The notes: generated from the sequence alone by a model not told the origin. Counted from the stretch's first letter, positions 34,521 through 46,335 are shown. The stretch is DNA of 64,000 nt from Rhizoclosmatium globosum (GCA_002104985.1 MCGO01000039.1:1-64000), one strand, 5' to 3'. Program-made: numbers and translations.

Positions 34521-36496
34521 ATGGTGAGCATCGACCACCCAACCACCTCAGCTTCTGCCCTTGTTCTGCCGCCGCACAGCCTCCACTCAGCCATGATCCC
34601 GTTGCTATCGTATGCTTCAGTCGGCAGCAACAGCAGTCTGTCACCGAATCGAATCTCTGAAATCTGGCCAACCCTTCTCCCACTCCTTTTTATCATCAAC
34701 GTCAAATCCACTAACACATCACCCTTCCTTTTAGTCAGCTCTGTTTGTCTTGTTCGAGTCTGCCTCAGGGTACGCTCTCTTTGAGCGTGTCCAAGGCGAG
34801 GAAATCGGTCAGGAACTCGAAGAAGTGCAAAAAGCCGCCCTTGATTTGGCAAAGTTTGGTCGTTACATGAAACTCAAGTCTTTTGCTCCTTTCAAGAGTG
34901 CCGCCCATGCTTTGGAGAACATTATGGATGTTACTGAAGGTGTGTTGTGTTTTCATTCAGTCACACTTCTTTTGAAAGATCAAAAACTCACTCACTCGAC
35001 ATTATCCACCAGGAATGTCAACGATCACTTGAAGTCTTTCCTCGAACTTAACATGCCATCTGGAAAGAAATCTGGAGCTCAACTTGGAGTCGGTGAAAAG
35101 ACTCTTGCTGGATCCATCAAGCAGCTTATGGGATACGACTGTGTCAGCAACGAGACTGTTACCGAATTAATTCGTGGTCTTCGTCTCCACGGAGACAAGA
35201 TGCTTCGTCAGTTGAAGGAGGGTGACTTTTACAGAGCCCAATTGGGTTTGGGTCACTCCTACTCTCGTGCCAAGGTCAAGTTCAACGTAACCGTTCTGAC
35301 AACATGATTATCCAAGCCATCAACTTGTTGGATCAATTGGACAAGGACGTCAACACTTTCTCAATGAGAGTGAGGTAAAATCCCCCTTTTATATTGCCAA
35401 AATCGATTTTCCTAAATCATTCATCAACAGAGAATGGTACGGCTGGCACTTCCCTGAGCTCGTCAAGGTAGTCTCCGACAACCTCCTCTACGCCCGCTGC
35501 TGCAAGTTCATCCGCAACAAGTCCAACCTCACTGAAGACTCCATCCCCCACCTCGAAGCCATCCTCAACCAAGACGCCGCCAAAGCCCGTCAAGTCCTCC
35601 ACGCCGCCCAAGCATCCATGGGAACTGACATTGCCGAAATCGACTTGACCAACATTGAAGCCTTCGCCGACCGTGTCATCTCTCTCACCGAGTACCGTGC
35701 CCGTCTCCACGCGTACCTGGTCTCCAAGATGCACCAAGTCGCGCCAAACCTCTCTGCCCTGATTGGAGAGATGGTTGGAGCTCGTTTGATTTCCCACGCC
35801 GGTAGTTTGACCAACCTCTGCAAGTACCCAGCCTCAACCGTGCAGATCCTCGGTGCCGAGAAGGCTCTCTTCAGAGCCTTGAAGACAAGGGGTAACACTC
35901 CAAAGTATGGTTTGATTTACCACTCTACTTTCATTGGTCGCGCTGCTACAAAGAACAAGGGAAGAATCTCGCGTATCCTTGCAAACAAGTGTTCTATTGC
36001 GTCTCGTATTGACTGTTTCTTGGAGAAACCTACAAGCAAATTCGGAGAGGTTTTGAAGGCCCAGGTTGAGGAGCGATTGAAGTTTTATGAGGACGGTACT
36101 ACTCCTCGCAAGAACACTGAAGTGATGGGTGCTGTTGTGAAGGAGCTTGGAGACTTGAATGGACACGACGAAGGTTTGTATTTATTTATTTTTGATTGTC
36201 TTTGTCTCGTAATTTCAGTTGACCTAACTGTCCTTTTCATTTAGTTCCAACTGGATCTAAGCGCAAGGCCGACGATGGCGAGAAGAAAAAGAAGAAGAAG
36301 AAGGCTGCTGAGGCTGAGGCTGAAGCTGATGCTGAGAGTCTGGAGAAAGAAAAAGAAGAAGAAGAAGGCTGCTGAGGCTGAAGAGGAGACTGAGTCTGGT
36401 AAGTTTTTCTATTTTGATATGGAGAAGATTTATATCTAAATATGTCTTGTTTCAGCCGAGAAGCCAAAGAAGAAGAAGAAGAAGGCCTCTGAGTAA
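34521..36496 (+). CDS. NOP56: NOP56, box C/D snoRNP core protein
   Basis: Core protein of box C/D snoRNPs guiding rRNA 2'-O-methylation; the gene is essential in yeast. Exon 1 appears to contain only the ATG, followed by an intron at 34524-34734 (ATG/GTGAGC to TTTTAG/TCAGCT). Exon 2 begins [19 protein letters not shown]. The Nop domain follows: [16 protein letters not shown], then [57 protein letters not shown] and [16 protein letters not shown]. The C terminus is Lys/Glu-rich with two more introns, ending KKASE. The frame steps by -1 at about 35288, within the highly conserved block before NMIIQ. Another indel is likely near 36340, and the intron border near 35018 is uncertain. Confidence 0.93.
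36260..36492 (+). repeat. AAG/GAG-rich lysine-glutamate coding repeat
   Basis: Purine-only triplet runs encode the KKK/EAEAE tail of NOP56, interrupted by one intron near 36399-36456. The phase around 36330-36350 is ambiguous and at least one indel is likely. Confidence 0.6.
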
Positions 36497-36830
36497 ACTG
36501 ATGAATATGGGAATAATGCTGGACCCGTTGTGTTTTAATTTCTTTTTTTATCGCTTCTTTAGTTTCCTTGCCCATTGTTAATTAAAATTAACCATGCTTT
36601 TTATTCTGGTTTTGTTGACGAGTTTTGGTTTGATGAGGGCTCTCTTCCTGACCAAGACTCCTCCCTCCCAACCGCCATCGGAAGTGTACCGCGTCTTGAA
36701 TTGGTTCTTAATATGCCAACAGTGTGAGCTACAACTTTTAAAGTAGCGCTTTGTTTGATATCGGGTTCAATATCTGCAGCACTCTTGTCCTTTTCCTTGT
36801 CAACAGACATACGCCGTATTACACTTTTTT

Positions 36831-37683
36831 CTATCCTACTCGAATGAGCGCATCCACCTTTCTAGAGCCCAATAGCAATAGCAACTGTACAAAGACAAAG
36901 ATGATTTTGTTGACAGCTGGTATTCCCCAGTCCGGCCGTAAACCCGAATAACAGCCAAAGCCGAGACACCTCCCATCCCTCCCACGCAAATAAGAAGCCG
37001 TACTTCCTCCCTCAATTTATAGACTCCAAATATTTGCACTTCGGTTTCCATTTGTTTTTGCGTTCCTTCGTGACCCATCCCCGATGCAAGCTGTTCACTT
37101 GCAACCATGACCTTTGAAATCTTGGTCACCATTGCAACCGTTGCTGTGAAATCCACAGTTGTCCAGTTATGTAAAGTCCCACGAGAGCCCAGTTTCCTGG
37201 TAGTGGTGGGATACATCCTTCGCCGAAACCATAGTATTGTAGCATGTAGACCCAGTAGAATACGAGTGATGTTGCAGCAGCAGCATACGGTGGCCACTTC
37301 ATGTGCATATTATTGATCAAAAGACTCTTGTGAATTATAAACCCATACTTGAACGCATCTTTAATGCTCTACGAACAAAACAAAAAAAGCGTCAAACCAA
37401 ACCCAAGCCCCAAAAAACAAGAATGATTCTTTACCCATATAAACTCAGCCAAAAGCAGAATAGCGTTCACTTGCTGACACGTGTGAAACAAATCTGCCGT
37501 CAATTGGTACGCGTAGAGGACCGTGAAAGCCGTTGCATCAAAGTACACCATCCATCGAACCCAATTCCGCGGGTGGGAATCTACGCGCCACATGTCCATG
37601 TTAATCATCATCATGACCATTGCGAACGCAATCATCCCCATGGAGTTGTTGGTCGCTATAAGCCAATCGGACGCACTTCCCAT
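36831..37683 (-). CDS. Multi-pass membrane protein of unknown family, copy A
   Basis: Unknown integral membrane protein with about six hydrophobic segments, for example GMIAFAMVMMMINMDMWRV, LLAEFIW, WPPYAAAATSLVFYWVYML, ALVGLY, then VDFTATVAMVTKI and IIFVFVQLLLLLGSRKV. It is paralogous along its whole length to the next gene, with the same intron position after AEFIW. The frame steps by -1 at about 37170 and 36920; both are resolved by comparison with copy B. It starts MGSASDWLIATNNSMGM and stops soon after the last segment, lacking the long tail of copy B. No catalytic motif seen; a receptor-like or transporter role would be guesswork. Confidence 0.65.
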
Positions 37684-37776
37684 ATTTTTGTGTAGATCTT
37701 TTGTACGTGAGGGGGAGAAAATCATCACGCGAAAAAAATAATAAAATTAATTGAACTATACAGATCGTATGTATTA

Positions 37777-39429
37777 TTAATCATCAGGGCTTGTGATTAT
37801 GATTCGGGATTCCTTCCCTATAAACTGGTCCTTTTGATATCGAGGAGGAACGGTGATACAAGAAGGTGAGACCATGTCTGCAGTGTCTTGACTTAATTGT
37901 CGAGATATAGAAGGCAGCATTGTTTGTAATCCTATAAAACTGTTATCTTGAGACACTGCAGGGTGCACTAAATCGGAGCCTGATATTCCCGCCGTATGTG
38001 CGTTATGTATACTGTTATGCAGACTTGTCTTGCGAGATACAATTCTATTTGGTAGCAGAATGTCATCTCCGCTCATATTGGGCATATAGCTCCTTGATGG
38101 ATGTCTTGACAATCGACGATTTGCTGGAGCCATATAACCGTTATCAGAGAGTAATTGATGAGCCGGAGTGGCTCCTTTGTCTCCGGTATCAGTGTGTAAA
38201 CTCATTGTCCGTTTCACCTTTGCAATCATTGATTGTCGCACAGCACTGGATTCAGTCGCATTCGAGTCTCGAATTCCAATTATTCTCCCGCTGTCACTGG
38301 CTCGAAGCAAGTCGATCGCGTTAGGAGGTCCCCTTCCAACAACACTATCCATCCGTAATATACCGCTGCTCGTGTTTAAGTCTCCACTAAAGATTTCTGT
38401 TGCTTGGAAGTTGCTGATGCTTTGTATACTTTGACTGCTTTTTTGACTTGCGTTGCGAGACATTGGGCCGATGAGGCTGCTTGTAACGCTGACTGGGCTA
38501 TGCGTTGAATGCATGCTATTGCTGCGTATCGCGCTTCCACGTCGCAAACTTCCTCGGCGAATAGATGGTACATCTACAGCAGCGACTTTCCTGCTGCCTG
38601 TCAAAAGTAACAGTTGGCTGAACACAAATACAATTCGAGACACGACGGGTATTCCCAGCTCAGGTCTAGCTACTCGCAATACACTAACGGCGCTGATGGC
38701 ACCCATTCCACCAATCGTTAGGCAAAGTCTCACTTCTTCTCGTATTCGATGAAATGAGAAGACTTTCACCTCATCTTCGAGTCTGTCATTCACTGCGACG
38801 GAATGTAAACTTGCCGAGCTTATTTGATTATTGCTATGAATAAAGTCGTTCATCTTCAAGAGCATTACTATTGTTGCGGAGAAGTCTACAATAGTCCAAT
38901 AACCATAGAGCAATATTAAGGCCCAGTTCCCTTTTCGTTCCGCTTGACAATCCAATTGGAAAGTATAGCTTTGCTCCATATAAAGCCAATAAAGGATCAG
39001 TGATATTATTCCTGTGAGGAGATAAGGCCAATGTTGAGGAAAACCTGCCATGGCCAACGCTTTATACATAATGTAACTATATTTGGCTGCGTCTTTGAAG
39101 CTCTGACGATTAATTTAAGGAACCTTCTGAAGATGAGAACATATTACCCACCCATATTAAGTCAGCCATCAAATACCCCATCGTCATTTGTTGACAGCTC
39201 GTAAATAGATCGTTCCATACTTCAGTGCTATAGAATATAGTGAACGCGAGCGCGTCCAGACAAACCATGATTCTAATAAGATCGAGTGGATTCGAGTCAT
39301 CCTCCACATATCTAGCTCCCACATCATCAATAGCATGGCAAACACAACCATACCCGTTGAGTTGTTGATATCAGCAAGAAGGTCGAGACCTGGTGAGTCT
39401 GAGGATAGAAAGGCATAATTTGAACTCAT
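37777..39429 (-). CDS. Multi-pass membrane protein of unknown family, copy B with long cytosolic tail
   Basis: Tandem paralogue of copy A. N-terminal membrane part: STGMVVFAMLLMMWELDMW, LIRIMVCLDALAFTIFYS, ADLIW, YLLTGIISLILYWLYME, WALILLYGYWTIVDFSATIV, EEVRLCLTIGGMGAISAVSV and VSRIVFVFSQLLLLTGSRKV. The tail of about 250 residues is Ser-rich and basic, probably cytosolic and possibly phosphorylated. An intron after ADLIW (about 39149-39103) is at the same place as in copy A. One -1 frame step at about 39290. Overall 6-7 hydrophobic segments; the family is not recognised. Confidence 0.65.
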
Positions 39430-39610
39430 GGCGATGAACGCTCAAGATTTACAATTCGATTTCCCTGAAACAGAATAGAATTAAAAGAGAAATCTCTTCA
39501 TTTCTGAAGTATTCATTTTTAAGACAGCATCAAAATAAAGGCACGAGTTTTCGTGGGGAATGAGTTCGACTTGTATTGGATGTTCTTTATATTGAGTGGA
39601 GGAAAGAAAT

Positions 39611-40003
39611 AAACATCAGAATGTCAGTGTATTAACCGGTCCTCAAACGATCGCGGTTGTTGGAATTGGAGTCGGCGGCGTTGTTGTGATAGTAGGAATG
39701 TGCTTGTGCTACTTTTGGTTCCGCCGGAACCAGATTTCGGCGGAGAAAGATAGCGCGGCTTTCTTTCCGCTTCAGGCATTGCTTCATCGCCACCCTCTCG
39801 TCAAATGATAGAGTTTCAAGGATCCAGTGGAGAACAGAGTAACGGAATGTTTGGTGTGTTTGATGCTGTTCTACACGCAAGATGAGGAAAGACTCAAGAC
39901 CGTCGAAAGTGCTGCCACTGTGATCAGAGCAAAACAACCGCTAGTGTCTCAGGCAATATCCCCAAATGAGTCAATCAGCATAAAGCCTCCTGCATACAGC
40001 TGA
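39611..40003 (+). pseudogene. Remnant copy of the TM-SAM gene
   Basis: Partial duplicate of the next gene. The membrane segment matches (GPQTIAVVGIGVGGVVVIVG, then CLCYFWFRRNQISAEK), as does the ending (ISPNESISIKPPAYS). There is no in-frame ATG before the match and the frame is broken. The whole SAM domain is missing: sequence jumps from the equivalent of TIESTG directly to the C-terminal tail. Probably a non-functional tandem copy. Confidence 0.7.
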
Positions 40004-40488
40004 ACTACATTTTTTGATGACTTATACTTTGATAATAAAGTTTCGTTAATAGTGCTTGTTTTGATGAGCATCTAATTATTGTCAAAAGTATGATCCATTC
40101 TAAAGTATGTCTATTTCTAGCAGTCAAAACCATAGATTTTTGATGGGGTGAGGGAATTTAGAACAGTTTTTGGCCCTTTCCATCAACCTATCCAAATACC
40201 TCATCAACTCGGTCATCGCTTGTGAACCGCAGCCATATTTCCAAGGAATCATTGTGACTGCTCTCTGTAAGCCAAAAGAAGTAGAAAAAAAACATAATAT
40301 GACGCATTGAAGCAGACATATAGAGCAGAAAAGCTCTCTGTCAATGTCCATCTTTGTGATTGTATTGCAAGTAAAGCACGAAATCGTGGGAATGGAGTTT
40401 TCGTGGGACCAAAGTTGACATGTTTCGGACTCCAAATTGAGTGAGGACAAAAAAGAAACATCCACAAACAACAACCACCACACTCAGC
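40004..40488. other. Spacer between TM-SAM copies
   Basis: About 485 bp containing an AATAAAG-like 3' signal near 40031 and the promoter side of the TM-SAM gene. No other feature was seen. Confidence 0.45.
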
Positions 40489-41275
40489 ATGTCATCGTCT
40501 CCAGTGCCCAATGGCTCCATCAACGGACCATCATCGCCAGGCACCGATCTCACCGGACCACAGATTATCGCTGTTGTTGGTGTCGGAGTAGGCGGCGTTG
40601 TTGCGATTGTGGCAATGTGTTTGTGCTATTGCTGGTTCCGACAGAAGCGCATTTCGGCGGAGAAAGAAAGGGCGCTGGTTCCGCTCCAGGCCATCGCTTC
40701 TCCGCCTGCGAACACTCAGGCGCCGCTCTCTCGCCAAACGACTGAGTTTCAAAGGGCCGGGGGAGAACAGAGCCACGGATGTTTGGCGTGTTTGATGCGG
40801 TTGCTGCTGCACAAGACGAGGACCGGCTTCATCGAAACAAGACTATCGAAAGCACTGGAACTGGTAGCAGCAGTGCCTTTGGATCAATTGATGTACAAAG
40901 AGTTTGTTGGATATCGAGGGTATGGGATTGCCATCTTCACCATCATCCTGGAGTTTTTCAGAAGTTGCTGTTTGGATTCGGAAAGTCTGTGATAATGGAT
41001 CTGGAGTATCTAAACTTGCCACTGGTGAGCCACAGCGTTTGCCTTCGTTATATAGAGAATCCTAACATCATATTTAGAGCATCGTATCGATGGTCGTGCG
41101 TTTACTCTTAACATCCACCGATTTACTCTATTCACTCGGAATGACAAGTCTTGGTGACCGCATTCGCTTCCAAAACTCAATCAATGAATTGAAGGCTTTG
41201 GTTCATTCTCAACAACTGTCTCAGCCAATCTCCCAAAATGAGCGTATCAGCATACAACCTCCAGCATATAACTGA
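40489..41275 (+). CDS. Single-pass membrane protein with C-terminal SAM domain
   Basis: Unknown protein starting MSSSPVPNGSINGP, with one membrane segment (IIAVVGVGVGGVVAIVAMCL) and a basic stop-transfer sequence, hence probably type III (N-out). The cytosolic part ends in a SAM-like domain: WSFSEVAVWIRKVC, EHRIDGRAF, then LTSTDLLYSLGMTSLGDRIR, matching the W...V..W...IdG..L..L...dL..lG....G.R pattern. An intron of about 60 nt falls inside the domain (about 41021-41078). The frame steps at about 40784 and 41107, and once more between them. The 40784 site is confirmed by the remnant copy upstream. A signalling or scaffold role is inferred. Confidence 0.65.
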
Positions 41276-41385
41276 ACGTTTTCACAAAGAACTTGTATTA
41301 TTATTTAATTAAAGTACAGTAAATATCATTGAAACAAAATCAATTTGTATGGGGAATGTATTGAATGTATTATGATATCCTACAC

Positions 41386-43477
41386 TTAGCGCAACAAGTC
41401 AACAGAAACACGTCCCAAATCAAACTCCACAGGCCGAGCACCACTCCTCCACCGCCACTGACATTCCGTCCGCAGCGAAAACACCAGTTCATGTGATAGA
41501 GTAAAGAACGGAGCTTTGAATCCACATGCATAAACACCCATCTCACTGCTTCTTGGAATCTCAATTTCGTACTTCTCGAATAACGGATATACAGGCGTAC
41601 TAGGTAAGTCAAACCGATACTGCCGGAGTGGAATTTTGTCTGTCTTTGTGTAGGTCGTGACCTGGCATTTCACAAGTGCACGAAGAGTTATGAGGAGGGA
41701 CTTTGGCCTGTGTGATTCAGGGAGAGATTGCAACGAGAGGTGAATTGGAAGAATAGAAGAGGGGCCTGCCATAGTGCAAGGTATAATTACACGGAATAGA
41801 GGATGCTTTGGAAGAGGGGAAGGACTCAGCAGGGAAAAGAGACGAGATTGTGGGCGCAATGGTACTGGAGTTATTGTTGTGGCTGTATCATTGTCAACGG
41901 ACACGAAGGGAGTTGTCGCAAGTAAAGTGACAGGCGAATGCTGTGGAACGGGAGGGGTCGTGTCCTTAAATTCATCATCCTCCCCTTCACCCTCCTCCTC
42001 CCCTTCCGTTTCCTCATCATCATCACTTTCTTCCTCCTCTTCATCTTCATCACTGTGGCCATGATCGGTGTCAATGTGCGCCGAAAACCGAGCCCGCTGA
42101 TTCGTGAACGAAATTCTTGAATCCCCAGCATGGACATGATGATGTCCACTTCCCCCTAAATGCAAAGACGATGCAAAACTTCCCATTCGGGTTGACAACC
42201 CTCTCGCACTACTTGCATACTCCGATGTGGGTGTGAACGCAGGTGCATCCAAAGGTGAGACAGGCGGTTCCAAAAGCACAAGTGACAATGGGTCGTGCTC
42301 CGTATACGGCAGTGGCTCGTTTTCAAGGACAGGAACAACGATGGATTCTTGGGAGAGGGTTGGTTTAAGGAGTTTTAAGAGGCTAACTTTTGTACGATGA
42401 GATCGCATTGAGGCTGCATCGCCGAAGGGGGCTGTATTACTTCCACGTCTTGGCATGGATCGGTGTGGTTGCCAGAATGACCCTGCGCGTGTGCTTGGTG
42501 CAATGGATAACGTTTCTTCCGGGTAAGGATCGCGAGGAGTAGGAGATGTTGGGACATCAATTTCGGAATATGCTGGGGTCTCATTTCGGAGAATCGGAGC
42601 AAGGGTTTCGGTGTGGATGTTATTTAGGACTCGTGGACGTATGAATACCGTGGTCGGAGAATCAGCATCAAGAACAGACGATTCTCCTTGGATTTCACCG
42701 CCTAAATCTAAAACTATTCGGGTTCCATCATCAGCAGTTTCAGACGCCGGGGGCGGAATCGGAAGTGGAGGCGGTGCATCGGTCCAAGCCGGTGTCAAAG
42801 TGACAGGGAGAGTGTATTCTTTGATGACAGTGTTGACAGAATCTCTGCAGATATATTTGAAGGATAGTCTGTACTTGATCTTTGCCGATGGGGACTTAAA
42901 AGATATGGGTAAGGCCTGGGAAGTGCGGAACACAATATTGAATGGCAGAACAATCTTGCCCGAAGCATCTGGCTGTGGACTAGGATCTGTCTCTGCTAGA
43001 ATAGCACTCTGGATTTAATTTGTCATATGAATACGTCATCCATGTGAAGATTCAGCACAGAACGCACCTTATACCGCACAACTTCCTTCCCACTTTGAAG
43101 CGTAAAGATTCCTGACATAAATCTGACTTCCGAATCACCCGTGAGCAAGAGTCCGATTGATTGCTTCTTCAGCGGTTTCGAGGGAGCGTCATAACGGAGT
43201 GCTCCCTGTTTTGATTTCGAAAGTCAGAACCTTAACAGTGCAATTACAAAGCACATGGATGCTTTCGGACTAGGGCCATCTCAGCTGAAGAGACAAGACT
43301 TACGTATACTTCAAATGAGCAGCCGCCGTGCTGGTCGAGGACAAGTGATTGAGACTTTGTGATGCGGCGATACGGAAGCATATGCGGATCCGGGTCCAGC
43401 TCGGGCAGCTCCTCGACATGTGAGACATGCTCATTCGGGTATAGATGCCGGCGGAAGAATACTTGCACGTTCTGCAT
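41386..43477 (-). CDS. Alpha-arrestin-like protein
   Basis: Predicted adaptor recruiting Rsp5/Nedd4-type ubiquitin ligases to membrane proteins. The N-terminal arrestin half includes DQHGGCSFEVY/GALRYDAPSK, KKQSIGLLLTGDSEVRF and YRLSFKYICRDSVN. The C-terminal half includes FRVIIPCTMAGPSSILPIHL and VKCQVTTYTKTD. Between them is a long acidic, Ser-rich insert with Tyr motifs resembling ligase-binding PY motifs (LPYTE, PAYSE). Introns at about 43310-43210 and 43066-43016. Start ATG 43477 (MQNVQVFFRRHLYPNEH). The assignment rests on domain pattern; the sequence is divergent. Confidence 0.7.
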
Positions 43478-44030
43478 TGAGTGCGGGGATGGCGGTTGTG
43501 GTCAGAGAACCTTTTTTTTTGCTTTTGAGCGGACCTGGTTGAACTGCAACAGAGTGCCATTAAGGGGAGGTTCAAGTATCTATCACAAACTGCAGAATCT
43601 GGAGCTCTCCAAGAAGCTGCTAGAGACGAGTACATTGGTCCTCACATCATTCTCCGCATGCAAAGAATAACTTCCGATCACCATGCCAAGCCTCATTCAT
43701 ATCGGGACAAGATCTTCTGCTGCATAGCTCAAGGGGTAAAATATAATTCGGAGAGGGACGTTGCTTCTTTCTCCAATGGGAACAAAGAAGTGGCTTTTTT
43801 TGATTTCATCATCACATTTCCGTTTTCGTTTTTGTTTGTTTCCGACAAATCAAACCAAATCATTCTCTTTCCTTCATCTCGTTACTTCATTACCGCCTTC
43901 CAAGTCGCTCAGTAATTGGAATCCTGCGTTCTTCTTGCGCTTCCGATTGGCCACCGGCGACACGATCCGAATACATCCCACCTACAACTACAGATCCCAC
44001 CGAAGTTTTCCTATCATTAAATTAAGATGG
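43478..44030. other. Intergenic, no supported gene
   Basis: Upstream region of the arrestin gene and 3' side of the Yra1-like gene. Nothing further supported. A tRNA-like stretch near 43720 was examined and rejected. Confidence 0.45.
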
Positions 44031-45150
44031 TTAGAGAAACCGAACTGGAGGTTGAATTGTCTGAATAACCAACAAGAACAACAACGCTGATACATACAAT
44101 ACGGGGACAGTTGCAGGAGGAGTGGACATAGCGGATGTAAGGCCGCCAGCAGAGCTTCGACCAGTAATTGACAAGCCTTTTGCTGCAGGAGGAGAAAGCT
44201 CTTCGACTTTGAGTGTGCGGCCTTGTTATTAATGTAAATCATGAGACTAAGGCTAGAAGGCACAATCAAGTAGTTCACCATCAGCAATAACACCATTGTA
44301 CGTGTCAATAGCGCCCTTGATGGATGCGCGGTCTTTGAAAGTTATCTCAGCTGTGCCGGTTGCCGAAGTTGAATCGTACGAAACAGAGCATTTAAGAATC
44401 GCTCCAAATTCAGCAAATGTGGCCTATGCGTTGGAAGGTGTTGAATATGGAAGGGGTCAGTGTGACAGTTTGAAGGAGAAAGAAACCAAGCAGTTCCAAA
44501 TGTACCTGAACATCAGCCGCAGATGCCTTTGGATCCAAATTGAGTACGCGCACAGTAAATCCATTTGATTGCAAGACAGCTGGGATTGTCCCTGTTGCTG
44601 CTGTTGGGCGTGCCGCAATTGGGGCAGCAGGTTCATTACGAGTGAAACCATTTAGTGATCTGCGGACCAATTTGAGGAGTAGCAGCAGCAAGTCTGTTTC
44701 CAGCATTTCCATTATTGAAGGAAGAAGAGGAACTTGAAGCAGTTGAGTTGTTGTTTGAGCGACCAATGCGTTCCCTCAAATCCGCATCAGCGCCTTCGTA
44801 CTTGTCGTGTCTCCATTGTTCATTTGGATCCAGACGGCGATGCTTTAATAGTTTTTAGAGAAGTGAGGGTGGGCGCCAAACAACAAATCCAAACAAACAA
44901 ACACAAACCGAAACTGAGTACGGACCGGAGCGTCTGTCTCTGTCTCCGCGTCGTCCCGGATTGCGCCCGTCAAAGTTGCTGCGGCCGCGGCTTCCCTTCG
45001 CCGAGTCAAAGTGCGAACTGCGCGAGTGGCCGCCGCCTCGTCCCCGCGCCGCCCGCTCTCCAGAGACAATGTCATCAAGCGACTGGTGTCGAATGTTAGT
45101 GCTTTCAGACGAGGCAGCTGGTGCTGTACCATATCCATCTTGTCCGTCAT
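44031..45150 (-). CDS. Yra1/ALYREF-like mRNA export adaptor (RRM)
   Basis: TREX-complex adaptor for mRNA export. The N-terminal REF motif is SLDDIVSGERAARGRGGG, followed by Arg/Gly-rich sequence. Exon 1 is only seven codons (MTDKMDM); the next intron (GTACAG...CACTAAC...CCAG) has a textbook branch site. The central RRM reads TVRVLNLDPKASAADVQ, then FAEFGAILKCSVSYD and TGTAEITFKDRASIKGAID. Later introns near 44895-44844, 44510-44425, 44270-44208 and 44098-44056. It ends PPVRFL, without an obvious C-terminal REF motif. No frame breaks apparent. Confidence 0.83.
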
Positions 45151-45218
45151 TTTAATATAATTATTATTGTGTTTTACTTTCAAACTAATAAACTAAATGT
45201 CCAAAAGTAATAACTGCC

Positions 45219-46335
45219 TCAGTCATCTGCTTCACTTTGCTTCATCAACTCATTCGTTGTGGACGCCCTAGAAGGGGTCCATGGAATAAACACCAACTGG
45301 TCTTCCTTGCACGACTGGTACGCTCCACCCTTTGTAGTAACAAGTCCAGGCGATGCCACTGAATACGAATGCCCTGGTTTCTCCAACAAATACGTCCAAA
45401 CTTCACTCAGATATTGCTTTCCATCCCTTCCCACAACACACTGCATCCCTCCAGGGAACCCAAACATTTGTTCATGCGCCCGATTCAACATTTCTCTCGT
45501 GTATCCAACTTCATCGCTTGCATACACTCCGAACGCGTGAAATGCCTTCATGATGTCCAGCTTTACGTACAACTCCACTGCCGCACTCATATATTCATAA
45601 AAATCTTGGTACGGTGAGTACTTTTCGTAACATTCCGGCTTTAGTGATTCAGCACAAGTTCCTATTCAAAAGCCAAATGTTACCCATTTTGTGGACACCC
45701 CCATCGGATAGCCTCTGTAGGCCTAAACTCCACAAAAAGAGCTGTACATACCGTGTTTACTCCATTCATGAGACCACAACCAATTATCGTCTCCATCCCC
45801 CGCCCTCCAAATTGACTTCAAAAGAGGAAGAAGCCATCCAAACTTTGCACCTGCAACAGACGGATGCAACACTTCCGCTGCATTCTGGAAAGACCGCGTT
45901 TGAGAGCACCCATGCAGGTCATAATTGGGTGTGCCAGGCATTGGGATCCCGAGTGTTTCGTTAAGCCATCGGGTCTGATTGAAGCCACCCCTGCAATCGT
46001 TTGGCCAGAGTCCATGAATAGTGAACCGAGGGCCACTGTTCCATGTTTCATTGTTTTTGTTTGATGATAATGTAGGTTAGAGTAGAGTTTGTTTTTTCAA
46101 CGACCTGCACGACACTAAAAGAAAGGGGAACATACATGTCTTGGACGACGGACGGAATGGTCCAATTGTGCTGCGGTGTTTTGTACGAGAGGCCGAGGGT
46201 GTAGTTTTGGCTAAAGATTGCAAGGCCGTTGGTCGACACGCAGCATTCGTGGTAGGGCTTTGATGTGGATGGATCCAGTGTGCAGGATACGGCATAGTAT
46301 GGACATTTGAAGGGCGTTTGAGGGAGCGACGGCAT
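45219..46335 (-). CDS. RNase T2 family ribonuclease, copy 3 (dispersed)
   Basis: Third RNase T2 of the window. Opening CPYYAVSCTLDPSTSKPYH, CAS I FTIHGLWPNDCRGG and CAS II SHEWSKHG/TCAES (split by an intron). It ends in a hydrophilic tail. Introns lie at about 46140-46052 and 45755-45662, positions different from copy 2. The start at 46335 (MPSLPQTPFKC) gives no signal peptide, as in the other copies. An upstream frame (46438) could add residues only across a frame step. More divergent than copies 1 and 2, so an older duplicate. Confidence 0.88.

Noticed and set aside
43715..43790. tRNA-like A-box (GCATAGCTCAAGGGGTAAAA)
   Set aside because: No B-box (GGTTCRANNC) follows at a suitable distance and no cloverleaf could be folded.
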